From contig CALWIO010000018.1 of the NCBI GenBank assembly GCA_944380765.1, positions 1 to 45,756 on the forward strand: 45,756 nt of DNA. The letters are read 5' to 3'. This document shows positions 17,313 to 26,121 of the stretch, piece by piece. Positions within the stretch are counted from its first letter, which is position 1. Each line of letters starts with the position of its first letter. A program made the translations under genes and the position numbers. The notes under the pieces were generated by a model. It saw only the letters and a program-made list of their open reading frames with translations. It was not told the DNA's origin and searched no databases. Source of the stretch: an uncultured Clostridia bacterium (lineage in GTDB: Bacteria; Bacillota; Clostridia; Oscillospirales; Acutalibacteraceae).

Positions 17313-17897
17313 TTATATATTAAATATTATCTGCTTGATTTCCGAGTCTAAGTTGTAGGGGGGATAATTCCATATTACAAAATCCGCCCTCGACGAGTAA
17401 AACTCCTCGCTTTTCTGGGCGTTTATGCGCTCAAGCGCCTTTTCGGGGGTGATTTTGTCCCTTGCGGTAATTCTTTCAAGCCGTATGTCCTCGGGCGCGC
17501 ATACCGCAACTGTAAAATCGCAAAGGCTGTCCTCTCCGCTTTCAAAAAGCGCGATTGCGTCAATTATAACCGCCCTGCGTCCTAATTCGTTCTGTTCCCT
17601 TATTATGCTTTTTATTTTTTCGGTCACCGCCGGGTGCGTAATGGCGTTTAAAGCGTCCGTATCCTCCGGGCTTTTAAAGGCTCTTTTTGCAAGCTCGAGA
17701 CGGTTAACTGTTCCGTTTTCTGAAATTACCTCTTCCCCGAAACGCTCCGCCAGCTTTTTTTTAACTTCTTCGCTGCCGTCAATTACCTCTTTCGCGGTTT
17801 TGTCGGCGTCAATGTGAAAACAGCCGAAAGCCGAAAGCCTTTGCGCTACGGTGCTTTTGCCGGCTCCGGTCTGACCGGTTAAGCCTATTATTTTCAT
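17313..17897 (-). CDS. coaE: Dephospho-CoA kinase
   Basis: Protein of 194 residues, standard for CoaE. P-loop GQTGAGKST (8-16), the DADK motif near 31, and the lid region with RITARDK. Catalyses the last step of coenzyme A synthesis, phosphorylating the 3'-OH of dephospho-CoA. Start supported by an AGGTGA site. In the operon between sua5 and the aminopeptidase. Confidence 0.95.
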   Translation of the reverse strand: MKIIGLTGQTGAGKSTVAQRLSAFGCFHIDADKTAKEVIDGSEEVKKKLAERFGEEVISENGTVNRLELAKRAFKSPEDTDALNAITHPAVTEKIKSIIREQNELGRRAVIIDAIALFESGEDSLCDFTVAVCAPEDIRLERITARDKITPEKALERINAQKSEEFYSSRADFVIWNYPPYNLDSEIKQIIFNI

Positions 17898-17924
17898 TTT
17901 TTCACCTGCTTTTACCTGTTTTGT

Positions 17925-18941
17925 TCAGGCGATAATTATTTTAAAGCCTGCCGCGCGGATAAGCCGGTTATATACCGCGAGTCCCATTCCCGAGGTATCC
18001 GGACAGCGCGCGTAAACCTTGCGCGCGCCTATTTCGTCAAGCTCTCTCAGCGCCGAAAAAAGCCGAGCGGACTGGCTGTAAGCGTCGGCTTTGCCGCCGT
18101 ATTCCACATACGGACAGCCGAGAAGCTCACCCTCGCCGTCAAAGCAAAGAGCCGCCGCCGAGTCCTTTGTGACAAGCTCTTTGAACTGCTCAAAGCTGCC
18201 CTTTATTATCGTTATGTCGGCTTTCGGAGCGTAGTGCTTGTATTTCATTCCCGGAGAAGCCGCTTTTTTGCCCTCGGCAAGCCGGTTCAAAACCGCTTCG
18301 TCAACGGTTATTTCGCCTATAACGGCGGTCATCTCCTCCAAAGTTACTCCGCCCGGCCGCAGAAGCCTCGGCGGCTCCTCGGCAAGGGATATTACCGTTG
18401 ACTCAACGCCTATTTCGCAGCTTCCGCCGTCGATAATAAGCGGTATTCTGCCGTTCATATCGTCAAAAACATATTTAGCGTTGGTGGGGCTGGGACTGCC
18501 CGAAAGATTGGCGGAGGGAGCCGCCAGCGGCATTGAACAGCGCTCGATTATCGCCCTTGCCGCCGGGGAAAACGGCATTCTTACGGCTACGGTGTCAAGT
18601 CCGCCCGATACGGTTTTTGAAACAAGACCGCTTTTTTTCATTATCATGGTAAGCGGGCCGGGCCAGAAGCGCGCGGCAAGCTGTTTCGCCTTTTCGGGCA
18701 CTTCCTCCACAAGGGCGGTAAGCTGTTTGATGTCGCAAATATGAACAATAAGGGGATTGTCGGCAGGTCTGCCTTTCGCGGCAAAAATTTTCTTTACCGC
18801 TTCCTCGTTCAAGGCGTCTGCGGCAAGTCCGTAAACGGTTTCGGTGGGAATTGCCGCCACATCTCCCCGTTTTAAAACCTCGTCAGCCGCCGCCAGCGCC
18901 CTCTCGTATTCCTTTTTTATATCTATTATTTCCGTATTCAT
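17925..18941 (-). CDS. L-threonylcarbamoyladenylate synthase (Sua5 type)
   Basis: Protein of 338 residues: N-terminal YrdC/TsaC domain (about 10-205; KRGDVAAIPTETVYGLA start, KGRPADNPLIVHI, SANLSGSPSPT) followed by the extra Sua5 C-terminal domain (about 215-338), so this is the long Sua5 form and not TsaC. It makes the threonylcarbamoyl-AMP intermediate for the t6A modification of ANN-decoding tRNAs. Position directly after prfA is common in Firmicutes. Confidence 0.94.
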   Translation of the reverse strand: MNTEIIDIKKEYERALAAADEVLKRGDVAAIPTETVYGLAADALNEEAVKKIFAAKGRPADNPLIVHICDIKQLTALVEEVPEKAKQLAARFWPGPLTMIMKKSGLVSKTVSGGLDTVAVRMPFSPAARAIIERCSMPLAAPSANLSGSPSPTNAKYVFDDMNGRIPLIIDGGSCEIGVESTVISLAEEPPRLLRPGGVTLEEMTAVIGEITVDEAVLNRLAEGKKAASPGMKYKHYAPKADITIIKGSFEQFKELVTKDSAAALCFDGEGELLGCPYVEYGGKADAYSQSARLFSALRELDEIGARKVYARCPDTSGMGLAVYNRLIRAAGFKIIIA

Positions 18942-18966
18942 TTTATATACGCCTCGGTTTTGTGCT

Positions 18967-20037
18967 TTATTCCTCCGCTTTCAGCTTTTCGGCGGTGTCC
19001 GCCGTAATCAGCGCGTCAATAATTTCGTCTAAGTCGCCGTCCGTAATCTGTTCGATTTTGTAAAGCGTCAGACCTATGCGGTGGTCGGTAACCCTGCCCT
19101 GCGGAAAATTGTAGGTGCGTATTCTCTCGCTTCGGTCGCCGGAGCCTACCTGACTTCTGCGGCGGTCGGCGATTTCGGCGCTCTGCTTTTCGCGCTCCTC
19201 TTCAAGCAGCCTTGAACGCAGAACCCTCAGCGCCTTGTCCTTGTTTTTGTACTGGCTTCTCTCGTCCTGACACTCTACAACCGTTCCTGTCGGGATATGC
19301 GTTATGCGTATCGCGGACGAGGTCTTGTTTACCTTCTGACCGCCCGCTCCGCTTGAACGGAAAACATCAATCTGCAAGTCCGCCGGGTTAAGCTCAAAGT
19401 CAACCTCCTCCGCTTCGGGCAGAACCGCCACGGTCGCCGCCGAGGTCTGTATTCTGCCCTGGCTCTCGGTTTCGGGAACTCTCTGCACCCGGTGCACGCC
19501 GCTTTCAAATTTAAGGCGCGAATATGCGCCGTCGCCGTCAACGCTGAAAACAATTTCCTTGTATCCGCCCAGCTGAGTGGAATTTTCCGAAATTATGTCG
19601 ATTCCGAAGCCGTGCCGTTCGGCGTACATTGAGTACATTCTGAAAAGCGAGCCGGCAAAAAGAGCCGCTTCCTCTCCGCCCGTGCCTGCGCGTATTTCAA
19701 CTATAACGCTTTTGTCGTCGTTGGGGTCGCGCGGCAGCAGCAGAACTTTAAGCTCCTCCTCGCAGCGTGCCGTTTGCTCACGGGAGGTTTCAAGCTCCTC
19801 CTGCACCATTTCCTTGAAATCACGGTCAAGTCCGCCGCCGTCAAGCAGCCGCCGGGCCTCGTCGAAAGCGTCTTTATATTTTCTGTATTCGCGGAATTTC
19901 TCAACCACCGGCGATATTTGTTTAAGCTCTTTCATCAGCTTTTTGTAAAGCTCCTGGTCGCCGGCGGTTTCGGGCAGACAAAGCTGCGCGTTTATTTTTT
20001 CAAAGCGTTCCTCAATTCCCGAAAGCTTTTCAAACAT
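18967..20037 (-). CDS. prfA: Peptide chain release factor 1
   Basis: Protein of 356 residues. The catalytic GGQ (232-234) lies in [13 protein letters not shown], and the conserved [15 protein letters not shown] block of domain 2 is near 112. It releases peptides at UAA/UAG. Its start overlaps the end of the DUF951 gene by 8 bases, pointing to coupled translation. No prmC methylase gene follows; it must lie elsewhere. Confidence 0.96.
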   Translation of the reverse strand: MFEKLSGIEERFEKINAQLCLPETAGDQELYKKLMKELKQISPVVEKFREYRKYKDAFDEARRLLDGGGLDRDFKEMVQEELETSREQTARCEEELKVLLLPRDPNDDKSVIVEIRAGTGGEEAALFAGSLFRMYSMYAERHGFGIDIISENSTQLGGYKEIVFSVDGDGAYSRLKFESGVHRVQRVPETESQGRIQTSAATVAVLPEAEEVDFELNPADLQIDVFRSSGAGGQKVNKTSSAIRITHIPTGTVVECQDERSQYKNKDKALRVLRSRLLEEEREKQSAEIADRRRSQVGSGDRSERIRTYNFPQGRVTDHRIGLTLYKIEQITDGDLDEIIDALITADTAEKLKAEE

Positions 20038-20224
20038 CGGCTTTGTCCTCCCTTATTATTTTTTTGATATTCTTTTCAAGCTTGACTCTCGGCACCATTA
20101 CCTCACGGCCGCATTTTTCGCACCTTACGCGGAAATCCATTCCCGCGCGCAGCACAATAAAACGGCTGCCGCCGCAGGGGTGCTTTTTCTTCATTTCAAG
20201 AATATCCGTAACTTTAATGTCCAT
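20030..20224 (-). CDS. DUF951 family small zinc-ribbon-like protein
   Basis: Protein of 64 residues: [19 protein letters not shown] at the start, then [13 protein letters not shown]. The family, common in Firmicutes, carries the same single Cys plus CxxC pattern and has been loosely tied to nucleic-acid binding; function unknown. ATG 20224 chosen because GAGGTAAG is well spaced before it; the frame runs 13 codons further upstream without a site. First gene of the prfA operon. Confidence 0.88.
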   Translation of the reverse strand: MDIKVTDILEMKKKHPCGGSRFIVLRAGMDFRVRCEKCGREVMVPRVKLEKNIKKIIREDKADV

Positions 20225-20253
20225 AAATCTTACCTCAAAATGTATTACACTAT

Positions 20254-20262
20254 ATAATAGCA
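20254..20262 (-). promoter_or_regulatory. Extended -10 element for the DUF951-prfA operon
   Basis: On the minus strand TGC-TATTAT (20262-20254) fits an extended -10 box 30 bp ahead of the DUF951 start. The -35 region at 16-17 bp (TTTATT/TTTTAT) is poor, as is usual for extended -10 promoters. Confidence 0.45.
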
Positions 20263-20353
20263 CAACCGCCGCAAAAATAAAATACCCGTTTTAATTCTTA
20301 TTTTATTCTGTCGCTCATATAAGTATAGTAATTTGAAAATAAAGGTGAGATGA

Positions 20354-21277
20354 ATGAAAAAGTATTATCCCGAGGGAATTTTATTTGAAAGCCGGCAGAA
20401 CAAAATGTGCTTTGAGTCGGCGGGAGCATTAAAGGAAAGCTTTTTTGAACGGCGGATTTTGGAGGCTCGGGCGGTTTTGTGCGACAGGGAGCATAACCTG
20501 CATGTGGATATGGGCGTAATGGAGGGAATTATCCCTCGCGAGGAGTGCGCTCTGGGAATAGCGGACGGCTCGGTAAGGGATATAGCGATTATTTCAAGAG
20601 TGAACAAGCCCGTGGCGTTTCGCATAATGGACTTTTACGATGACGAAACAGGCAGGCGCACGGCTCTTTTAAGCCGCAGCTCTGTTCAGCGCGAGTGCGC
20701 CGACGAATACATAAGCACTCTTCTGCCCGGCGATGTTATCAGCGCGAGGGTGACTCACAATGAGGCTTTCGGCTCGTTTTGTGATATAGGCTGCGGCATA
20801 TCCGCGCTTCTGCCGATTGATTCCGTGTCGGTTTCGCGCATACCGCACCCCGGCGCGCGCCTTAAAATCGGCTCGCTTATAAAGGCGGTGGTGAAAAGCG
20901 TTGACGGCTTCGGCAGAATAACGCTCTCGCACAAGGAGCTTCTCGGCACATGGGAGGAAAACGCGCGGAACTACAAAGCCGGTCAGACCGTCAGCGGAAT
21001 TGTGCGCTCCATTGAAAAATACGGAATATTCATAGAACTCGCTCCTAATCTGGCGGGACTTGCGGAATACACGCCCGGAGTTAAGGAGGGTGACGCGGCG
21101 AGCGTTTACATAAAGAGCATAAATCCCGAAAAAATGAAAATCAAGCTGGCGATAGTTGACAGCTTTGCCGCCGATTACGGCGAGCCGCAGGAAAAATATT
21201 TTTTTGACGGCGGACATATAGACTGCTGGCGGTATTCGCCCGAGGGAGCGCAGAAAACAATAGAAACGGTTTTTTGA
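20354..21277 (+). CDS. S1 RNA-binding domain protein
   Basis: Protein of 307 residues with two S1-like OB folds, about 125-203 (LLPGDVISARVTHNEAFGSFCDIGCGISALLP to ITLSHKELLG) and about 215-285 (AGQTVSGIVRSIEKYGIFIELAPNLAGLAE). The first 120 residues may contain a further divergent OB-like unit (DREHNLHVDMGVMEGIIPREE). Resembles the ribosomal S1-like or YitL-type proteins of Clostridia. Probable RNA or ribosome association; exact role unknown. Divergent from the prfA operon; AAAGGTGAGATGA site before the ATG. Confidence 0.83.
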   Translation: MKKYYPEGILFESRQNKMCFESAGALKESFFERRILEARAVLCDREHNLHVDMGVMEGIIPREECALGIADGSVRDIAIISRVNKPVAFRIMDFYDDETGRRTALLSRSSVQRECADEYISTLLPGDVISARVTHNEAFGSFCDIGCGISALLPIDSVSVSRIPHPGARLKIGSLIKAVVKSVDGFGRITLSHKELLGTWEENARNYKAGQTVSGIVRSIEKYGIFIELAPNLAGLAEYTPGVKEGDAASVYIKSINPEKMKIKLAIVDSFAADYGEPQEKYFFDGGHIDCWRYSPEGAQKTIETVF

Positions 21278-21295
21278 TTTGTATCCGCAAGACTA

Positions 21296-21324
21296 TTGAA
21301 ATATTCAGATAATTATGGTAATAT
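21296..21324 (+). promoter_or_regulatory. Promoter of the dockerin esterase gene
   Basis: TTGAAA (21296-21301), 17-bp spacer, TAATAT (21319-21324). It lies about 43 bp before the start codon at 21367. Confidence 0.6.
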
Positions 21325-21366
21325 AATCTTGATATATCTAAAAGGGAATATCGGGAGGGTATTATT

Positions 21367-23016
21367 ATGAAAAAAACCAAGGCTTTAATAGGACTTTTCC
21401 TTGCGGCTGTAATGCTGTTTTCAGCGGTAGTGCCGGCGCTGGCTGCCGGTGATAAATGCTCCTGCGGCAATACTCCCGCTATATCGGTAACGGGCATAGC
21501 GCATGTTCCGCTTGTAAACGGCAACGGCGAGCAGGTGTTCGCCCCTTCGGCAACATCGATTATCAGCGCGGTTCTTCCTGTTATACCGTCGCTCATAACC
21601 TATTTGCAGGACGGTGACGCCGGAGCGCTGATTGACTCTGTTGCACCTGCGGTAAAGGAACTTTTTGACCCCATAAAATGTGACGCGAACGGCAATTCGG
21701 TGGACCCCGATGTTCACATTGACCGTTTCTTCCCCGAAAGCGCGGATAATTACGATTACTATATTAAAGAGGACGAGCAGGATAAACTTTCAATGGCTCT
21801 TGCCGACGAAGTCGGCGCGGACCATGTTTTCGTGTTCACCTATGACTGGCGCCTGAGTATGTCTGAGGTCGCAGCGCAGCTTGACGATTATATCCAGAAT
21901 GTCAAGGAAAAAACCGGACACAGCAAGGTGTCCATAAACGGTCAGAGCCTCGGCACCTGCGTTGTGCAGACTTATCTTGCCAAATACGGCTACGGCGATG
22001 TTAAAAATGTCGCTATGTTTTCAGGCGCGTATACGGGAGTTGAAATGGTAGGCCAGCTCTTTACGGGCAATATCCAGATTGACCCCGACGGACTTGTTGA
22101 CATTATTGTTCAGGCGATAAACGGCAGTCCCGACAGTACCGCGCTTGGCGAGTTCCTTAAATACACCTCTCTTTTCGAGAGCGTTCTTGAAAAACTCGCC
22201 CCCGTAATCAACGATTACAAAGACCGTATCTACAACGAGCTGCTTATACCGTATTTCGGCTATATTCCTTCGCTTTGGTCGCTTGTTCCCGCCTCATATC
22301 TGACGGACGCATATAACTATATGTTCAAGACCGTTAAACCCGGAGCGGAGCTTACCTCTAAGATAATGGATTATTATCTTACCGTACAGCTTACCGCCAA
22401 GCCGAGAATACAGTATTTGATTGACTCTGACGATTACAACTATTTCTGCGTTTCCAACTATAACCGCCAGATTGCGCCCGTAACGCCTTCGGGCAATATG
22501 CAGAGCGACGGCGTAATTGAAACCGCTCATACAAGCGCCTACGCCACCGTAGCCAACAGAGGCTCCGTCCTTGCGGACGGCTATGTTCAGGCGGTTAACT
22601 GCCATGAAAATCATATTTCGCCCGACAGAATTGTTGACGCTTCCACCTGCTGGGCGCCCGAAAATACATGGTTTATAAAGAATATGGACCATGTTAAGTA
22701 CACCGAGGGCAACTCCGGCTTGTTTGTATGGCTCATGACTGCCGACGAGCAGTACGATGTGCGCAGCAACCCCTATTATCCGCAGTTTATGCAGTATAAT
22801 GTAAGCGCCGACAACCTTGCGCCTTATCTTTATGAGTACGGCGATGTGAATATGGACGGCGTAATAAACCTTGTTGACGCAAGGCTTGCTTTAAGGCACT
22901 GTATGGACAGGGCGTATCTTGAAGGACTCAGCCTTGTTCACGCAGACCGCAACGCGGACAATGTCGTTTCAAAGAGCGAGGTAACAAGCATAGTAGTTAC
23001 TTACGCTACTGCGTAA
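21367..23016 (+). CDS. Secreted LCAT/lipase-like alpha/beta hydrolase with C-terminal dockerin-like module
   Basis: Protein of 549 residues. Sec signal peptide at 1-27 (Lys-Lys-Thr start, cleavage near ALA-AG). The hydrolase core shows the LCAT-type YDWR block (159-162) followed by a helix and the nucleophile elbow GQSLG with Ser194, so an acyl-ester hydrolase or acyltransferase is likely. The Asp and His of the triad cannot be fixed by eye. Residues about 485-549 read YGDVNMDGVINLVDARLAL and ADRNADNVVSKSEVTSIV, a divergent pair of EF-hand-like loops, hence dockerin-like; the second loop is degenerate. It is probably secreted and docked like the LRR proteins. GGGAGGG site before the ATG. Confidence 0.85.
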   Translation: MKKTKALIGLFLAAVMLFSAVVPALAAGDKCSCGNTPAISVTGIAHVPLVNGNGEQVFAPSATSIISAVLPVIPSLITYLQDGDAGALIDSVAPAVKELFDPIKCDANGNSVDPDVHIDRFFPESADNYDYYIKEDEQDKLSMALADEVGADHVFVFTYDWRLSMSEVAAQLDDYIQNVKEKTGHSKVSINGQSLGTCVVQTYLAKYGYGDVKNVAMFSGAYTGVEMVGQLFTGNIQIDPDGLVDIIVQAINGSPDSTALGEFLKYTSLFESVLEKLAPVINDYKDRIYNELLIPYFGYIPSLWSLVPASYLTDAYNYMFKTVKPGAELTSKIMDYYLTVQLTAKPRIQYLIDSDDYNYFCVSNYNRQIAPVTPSGNMQSDGVIETAHTSAYATVANRGSVLADGYVQAVNCHENHISPDRIVDASTCWAPENTWFIKNMDHVKYTEGNSGLFVWLMTADEQYDVRSNPYYPQFMQYNVSADNLAPYLYEYGDVNMDGVINLVDARLALRHCMDRAYLEGLSLVHADRNADNVVSKSEVTSIVVTYATA

Positions 23017-23033
23017 AATAAAACAGGAATTTC

Positions 23034-23062
23034 GCGGCGGACTTTTGTCCGCCGCTTTTTTC
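23034..23062 (+). terminator. Intrinsic terminator of the dockerin esterase gene
   Basis: Perfect 9-bp stem GCGGCGGAC / GTCCGCCGC followed by six T residues. Confidence 0.9.
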
Positions 23063-23078
23063 TTGGGGTATTTTCCGG

Positions 23079-23107
23079 TTGACAATCCGGCGGCACGATT
23101 TTATAAT
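23079..23107 (+). promoter_or_regulatory. Consensus promoter of murT-gatD
   Basis: TTGACA (23079-23084), exactly 17 bp, TATAAT (23102-23107): a perfect sigma-A consensus, 29 bp before the murT start. Strong constitutive transcription is expected. Confidence 0.88.
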
Positions 23108-23136
23108 TAGAATATATTTTTTCAAGAGGTGCAAAA

Positions 23137-24516
23137 ATGGGAAAGCTTCGTTTTATTCTGGCAATAGCCGTCGGAAAATTTTCGGCGTTTATCCTCGGCA
23201 GGGTTTTTAAAAGGGGTACCAATACTCCGGGCATAATAATGCTCAAAATCTGTCCGGACGCCCTTGCGAGATTCAAAATGCCCGAAACCACCGTCTGCGT
23301 TACGGGAACCAACGGCAAAACGGGAACTTCAAATCTTTTAACCCATATCATCAGAAAAAGCGGAAAAACCGTAGTAAATAACTCAAAAGGCTCGAATATG
23401 GCTCCGGGACTTGCCAGCGCGCTTGTTACGCAGTGCTCGCTTTCCGGCAGGGTAAAAGCCGATGTCGCCGTGCTTGAAGTTGACGAGCGCTCTTCTCAGT
23501 TCATCTATACAAAATTCGTGCCGGATTACATTCTCTGCACCAACCTTTTCCGCGACTCCATAATGCGCAACGGCCACAGCGGCTTTATTTTCGATAAAAT
23601 CAACGATTATCTGAACGAAAAAACAACCCTTGTGTTAAACGGAAACGACGGAATTTCGGGACTCCTCGGCGAGGGCGTCTGCAAAAGGGTTTTCTTTTCC
23701 GTTGACAGGACAAGCCGCAGTACACAAGAGTGCGAGGATACGGTCTGCGACCTTTCAGCCTGCCCTAAATGCAGTCACCCCCTTGAATACGAGTTCTATC
23801 ACTATAACCATATAGGCAGCTTTCGCTGTCCGGAATGCGGTTTTAAACTGCCCGAAAGCTCATACCGCGCCTCAGATGTGGATTTTGACGCGGACACATT
23901 CGTGTTCAGCGGCCCTGCGGGTGAAAGCGCTGTGCTGCCTTTCGGCAAAAACGGATTTTTCAATGTTTTCAATATCACCGGCGCCTGCGCGGTGTGCCGC
24001 CTTATGGGCATTGATATTGAAACCGTCAGCGAGAGCGTGGAGGACCTTTCGGCAAAAACAGGCCGTTTTGACGAGCGGCTTATCGGCTCGGCAAAAGTAA
24101 CCTCTATGCTTTCCAAAAACCAGAACCCAATATCCTGCTCGCAGAGCCTTAAATATTTGAACGGCGAGGGTGAAAAGGATGCCGTTCTGCTCATAACCGA
24201 TTCCAATGACAAGGCGCACGGGCACGAGGATATTTCATGGCTTTACGATACCGATTTTAAGCCTTTGTCAGGTGAAAATGTAAAAAGGGTTTATATAGGC
24301 GGCAGCCGCTGCTGGGATTTGGCCAACTGCCTTGAAATCAACTCGGTTCCAACGGAAAAACTCAGGATTTTCGAGGACTATGACGAGCTTGCCTCGGCTG
24401 TCAGCGGCGAGATTTGCCCCGGGCGAGAAACGGTAATATACTTTGAGCTTTACGCAACGCGCGTTGTCAGTAAAATTAAGGCGCAGATTGAAAAGACGGG
24501 AGGAAAGGCGCAGTGA
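23137..24516 (+). CDS. murT: MurT, ligase subunit of the lipid II isoglutaminyl synthase
   Basis: Protein of 459 residues. Mur-ligase P-loop GTNGKTGTSN (Thr58 to Lys61 and on), NNSKGSNMAPGL following, a four-Cys zinc ribbon inserted in the central domain (Cys209, Cys212, Cys231, Cys234) that is specific to MurT, and the C-terminal DUF1727 region with HEDISWLYD, where Asp365 should match the Asp of MurT that completes the amidotransferase triad of GatD. MurT/GatD amidate the alpha-carboxyl of D-Glu in lipid II. AAGAGGTG precedes the ATG. It overlaps gatD by four bases (GTGA). Confidence 0.94.
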   Translation: MGKLRFILAIAVGKFSAFILGRVFKRGTNTPGIIMLKICPDALARFKMPETTVCVTGTNGKTGTSNLLTHIIRKSGKTVVNNSKGSNMAPGLASALVTQCSLSGRVKADVAVLEVDERSSQFIYTKFVPDYILCTNLFRDSIMRNGHSGFIFDKINDYLNEKTTLVLNGNDGISGLLGEGVCKRVFFSVDRTSRSTQECEDTVCDLSACPKCSHPLEYEFYHYNHIGSFRCPECGFKLPESSYRASDVDFDADTFVFSGPAGESAVLPFGKNGFFNVFNITGACAVCRLMGIDIETVSESVEDLSAKTGRFDERLIGSAKVTSMLSKNQNPISCSQSLKYLNGEGEKDAVLLITDSNDKAHGHEDISWLYDTDFKPLSGENVKRVYIGGSRCWDLANCLEINSVPTEKLRIFEDYDELASAVSGEICPGRETVIYFELYATRVVSKIKAQIEKTGGKAQ

Positions 24517-25217
24517 AAAAGATTGTAATAGAAACGCTTTATCCCGAATTCAACAACCTTTACGGCGACAGGGGAAATGTGCTTTACCTTAAAAAGAAGC
24601 TGGAAAAATCCGGCTGTGAGGTAAGCGTTATACAGACCGGGCTTTTTGATACGCCCAATTTCATAAACTCAAAAACCGATTTTTTGTATATAGGCCCCTG
24701 TCAGGAAAAACAGCAGCTTATCGAGCTTGAAAGGCTCAAAGAGATTAAACCCGCGCTTGAAGAAAGAATAAACGGCGGCGCCGTGACTTTCGCTTCCGGC
24801 AACGCCTTTGAGCTGTTCGGCGAATATATTGAACTGCCCGGCGGAGAAAAAACAGAGGCGCTGGGATTTTTCCCCTATCACGCGGAGCGTTTTTCAAGGC
24901 TGCGCTATAACGATTGCAGCGTAGGGGAGTTCGGGGATATGCTGGTTACGGGCTTCAAAAACCTTTTAAGTTTCAGCTACGGCGAGCTGCCCGAGCCTTT
25001 CCTTAAAATGAAAAAGGGAGCCGGAATGAACAAAAAATGCGGCTTTGAGGGCGTCTGCAAAAACAACTTTTTCGCCACATATCATACAGGCCCTCTGCTG
25101 GCGCTCAATCCGCAGTTCTCGGAGTATATTATAAAGCTTATCGACAGCGAAATTGAGGTTTTGCCGCTCTCTTACGAAAAACAGGCGTACGAAAAGCGGA
25201 TAAAGGAGCTTCTTTAA
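24513..25217 (+). CDS. gatD: GatD-like glutamine amidotransferase subunit without canonical catalytic pair
   Basis: Protein of 234 residues; family, size and position as partner of MurT are clear (NNLYGDRGNVLYLKKKL at 14-30, DFLYIGPCQEKQQ near 57). The nucleophile elbow, normally CGGYQ in GatD, reads ASGNAFELFG with Ser95 or Gly96 at the Cys position, and the catalytic His block, normally TYLHGP, reads TYHTGP (His191 is one place early, Thr192 in its place). The Asn-His-Gly-Gly block is also lost. Hence glutamine hydrolysis by the usual dyad is doubtful; the subunit may be structural, use another residue, or MurT may take free ammonia. GTG start overlaps the murT stop, with AGGAAAGG ahead. 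Confidence 0.85.
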   Translation: MKKIVIETLYPEFNNLYGDRGNVLYLKKKLEKSGCEVSVIQTGLFDTPNFINSKTDFLYIGPCQEKQQLIELERLKEIKPALEERINGGAVTFASGNAFELFGEYIELPGGEKTEALGFFPYHAERFSRLRYNDCSVGEFGDMLVTGFKNLLSFSYGELPEPFLKMKKGAGMNKKCGFEGVCKNNFFATYHTGPLLALNPQFSEYIIKLIDSEIEVLPLSYEKQAYEKRIKELL

Positions 25218-25220
25218 TAA

Positions 25221-25246
25221 AAAGGCGGGGTTTCCCCGCCTTTTTG
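25221..25246 (+). terminator. Intrinsic terminator of murT-gatD
   Basis: AAAGGCGGGG / CCCCGCCTTT stem with a short loop, followed by T residues. Confidence 0.9.
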
Positions 25247-25270
25247 TATGCTCAATATACCGCAAAACCC

Positions 25271-25299
25271 TTGTAAAACCCTATAAAATTTGCTATAAT
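25271..25299 (+). promoter_or_regulatory. Promoter of rlmB and probably the genes after it
   Basis: TTGTAA (25271-25276), 17-bp spacer, TATAAT (25294-25299) with TGC before it (extended -10). It lies 44 bp before the rlmB start. Confidence 0.8.
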
Positions 25300-25343
25300 T
25301 AGATATTAAAAAACATTGCCGTGTTCCGGCTTCGGAGGATTGA

Positions 25344-26093
25344 ATGGACAAGTTCGGCGAAGAAAGACAAAAAGACTTAATTATCGGCAGAAATGCGGTG
25401 GCGGAGCTTATAAAATCGGGCAGAGAGATTGATACCCTTTTTATAGCCAAAGGCGAAAAAAACGGTACTGTGGGAATGCTCGCCGGCAAATGCCGAGATA
25501 TGGGCGCCGTGATAAAAGAGGTTGACCGCAAAAAGCTGGATTTTATGTGCGGCAGGGCAAACCATCAGGGCGTAGCGGCAGTCTGCGCCGTCCACAGCTA
25601 TTCGACTGTTGAGGAAATACTTGACTACGCCGCGCAAAAAGGCGAAGCTCCGTTTATTGTGGCTTGTGACGGAATAGAGGACCCGCACAATCTCGGCGCT
25701 ATAATAAGGACGGCAGAAGCCGCGGGAGTTCACGGAATTATCATTCCCAAAAGGCGCAGCGCTTCGCTTAATTATACTGTGGGTAAAACCAGCGCGGGCG
25801 CGCTTGAATATATGAGAGTCGCCAGAGTGCCGAATATGGCGGCAGCCCTTGACGGGTTAAAGAAACAAGGTCTGTGGATTTACGGGGCGGATATGGACGG
25901 CGAGGACGCTAAAAGCGCGGACCTCTCTTCGGCGGCTGTGCTGGTAATCGGCTCCGAGGGCAGCGGCATAAGCCGCATTGTGCGAGAAAAATGCGATTAT
26001 ATAATCTCAATTAAAATGAAAGGCAAAATAAATTCATTAAACGCGTCGGTTGCCGGCGGAATTTTAATGTACGAATTTGCATATAAAAGATAA
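25344..26093 (+). CDS. rlmB: RlmB-type 23S rRNA 2'-O-ribose methyltransferase (SpoU/TrmH family)
   Basis: Protein of 249 residues: N-terminal substrate-binding domain (about 10-90; IIGRNAVAELIKSG) and a C-terminal SPOUT domain with the three family motifs: DGIEDPHNLGAIIRTAEA, VIGSEGSGIS and KGKINSLNASVAGGIL. This trefoil-knot fold binds S-adenosylmethionine and methylates a guanosine ribose; RlmB acts at G2251 of 23S rRNA. The family also holds tRNA enzymes, so target is inferred from overall layout. CGGAGGA before the ATG. Confidence 0.9.
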   Translation: MDKFGEERQKDLIIGRNAVAELIKSGREIDTLFIAKGEKNGTVGMLAGKCRDMGAVIKEVDRKKLDFMCGRANHQGVAAVCAVHSYSTVEEILDYAAQKGEAPFIVACDGIEDPHNLGAIIRTAEAAGVHGIIIPKRRSASLNYTVGKTSAGALEYMRVARVPNMAAALDGLKKQGLWIYGADMDGEDAKSADLSSAAVLVIGSEGSGISRIVREKCDYIISIKMKGKINSLNASVAGGILMYEFAYKR

Positions 26094-26121
26094 GTCCTGA
26101 GGACTTAATGGGGGATTTGTT

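Noticed and set aside
20254..20353. A clear sigma-A promoter for the S1-domain gene
   Set aside because: Several AT-rich hexamers exist but none pairs with a good -35 box at 16-18 bp, so none is listed.
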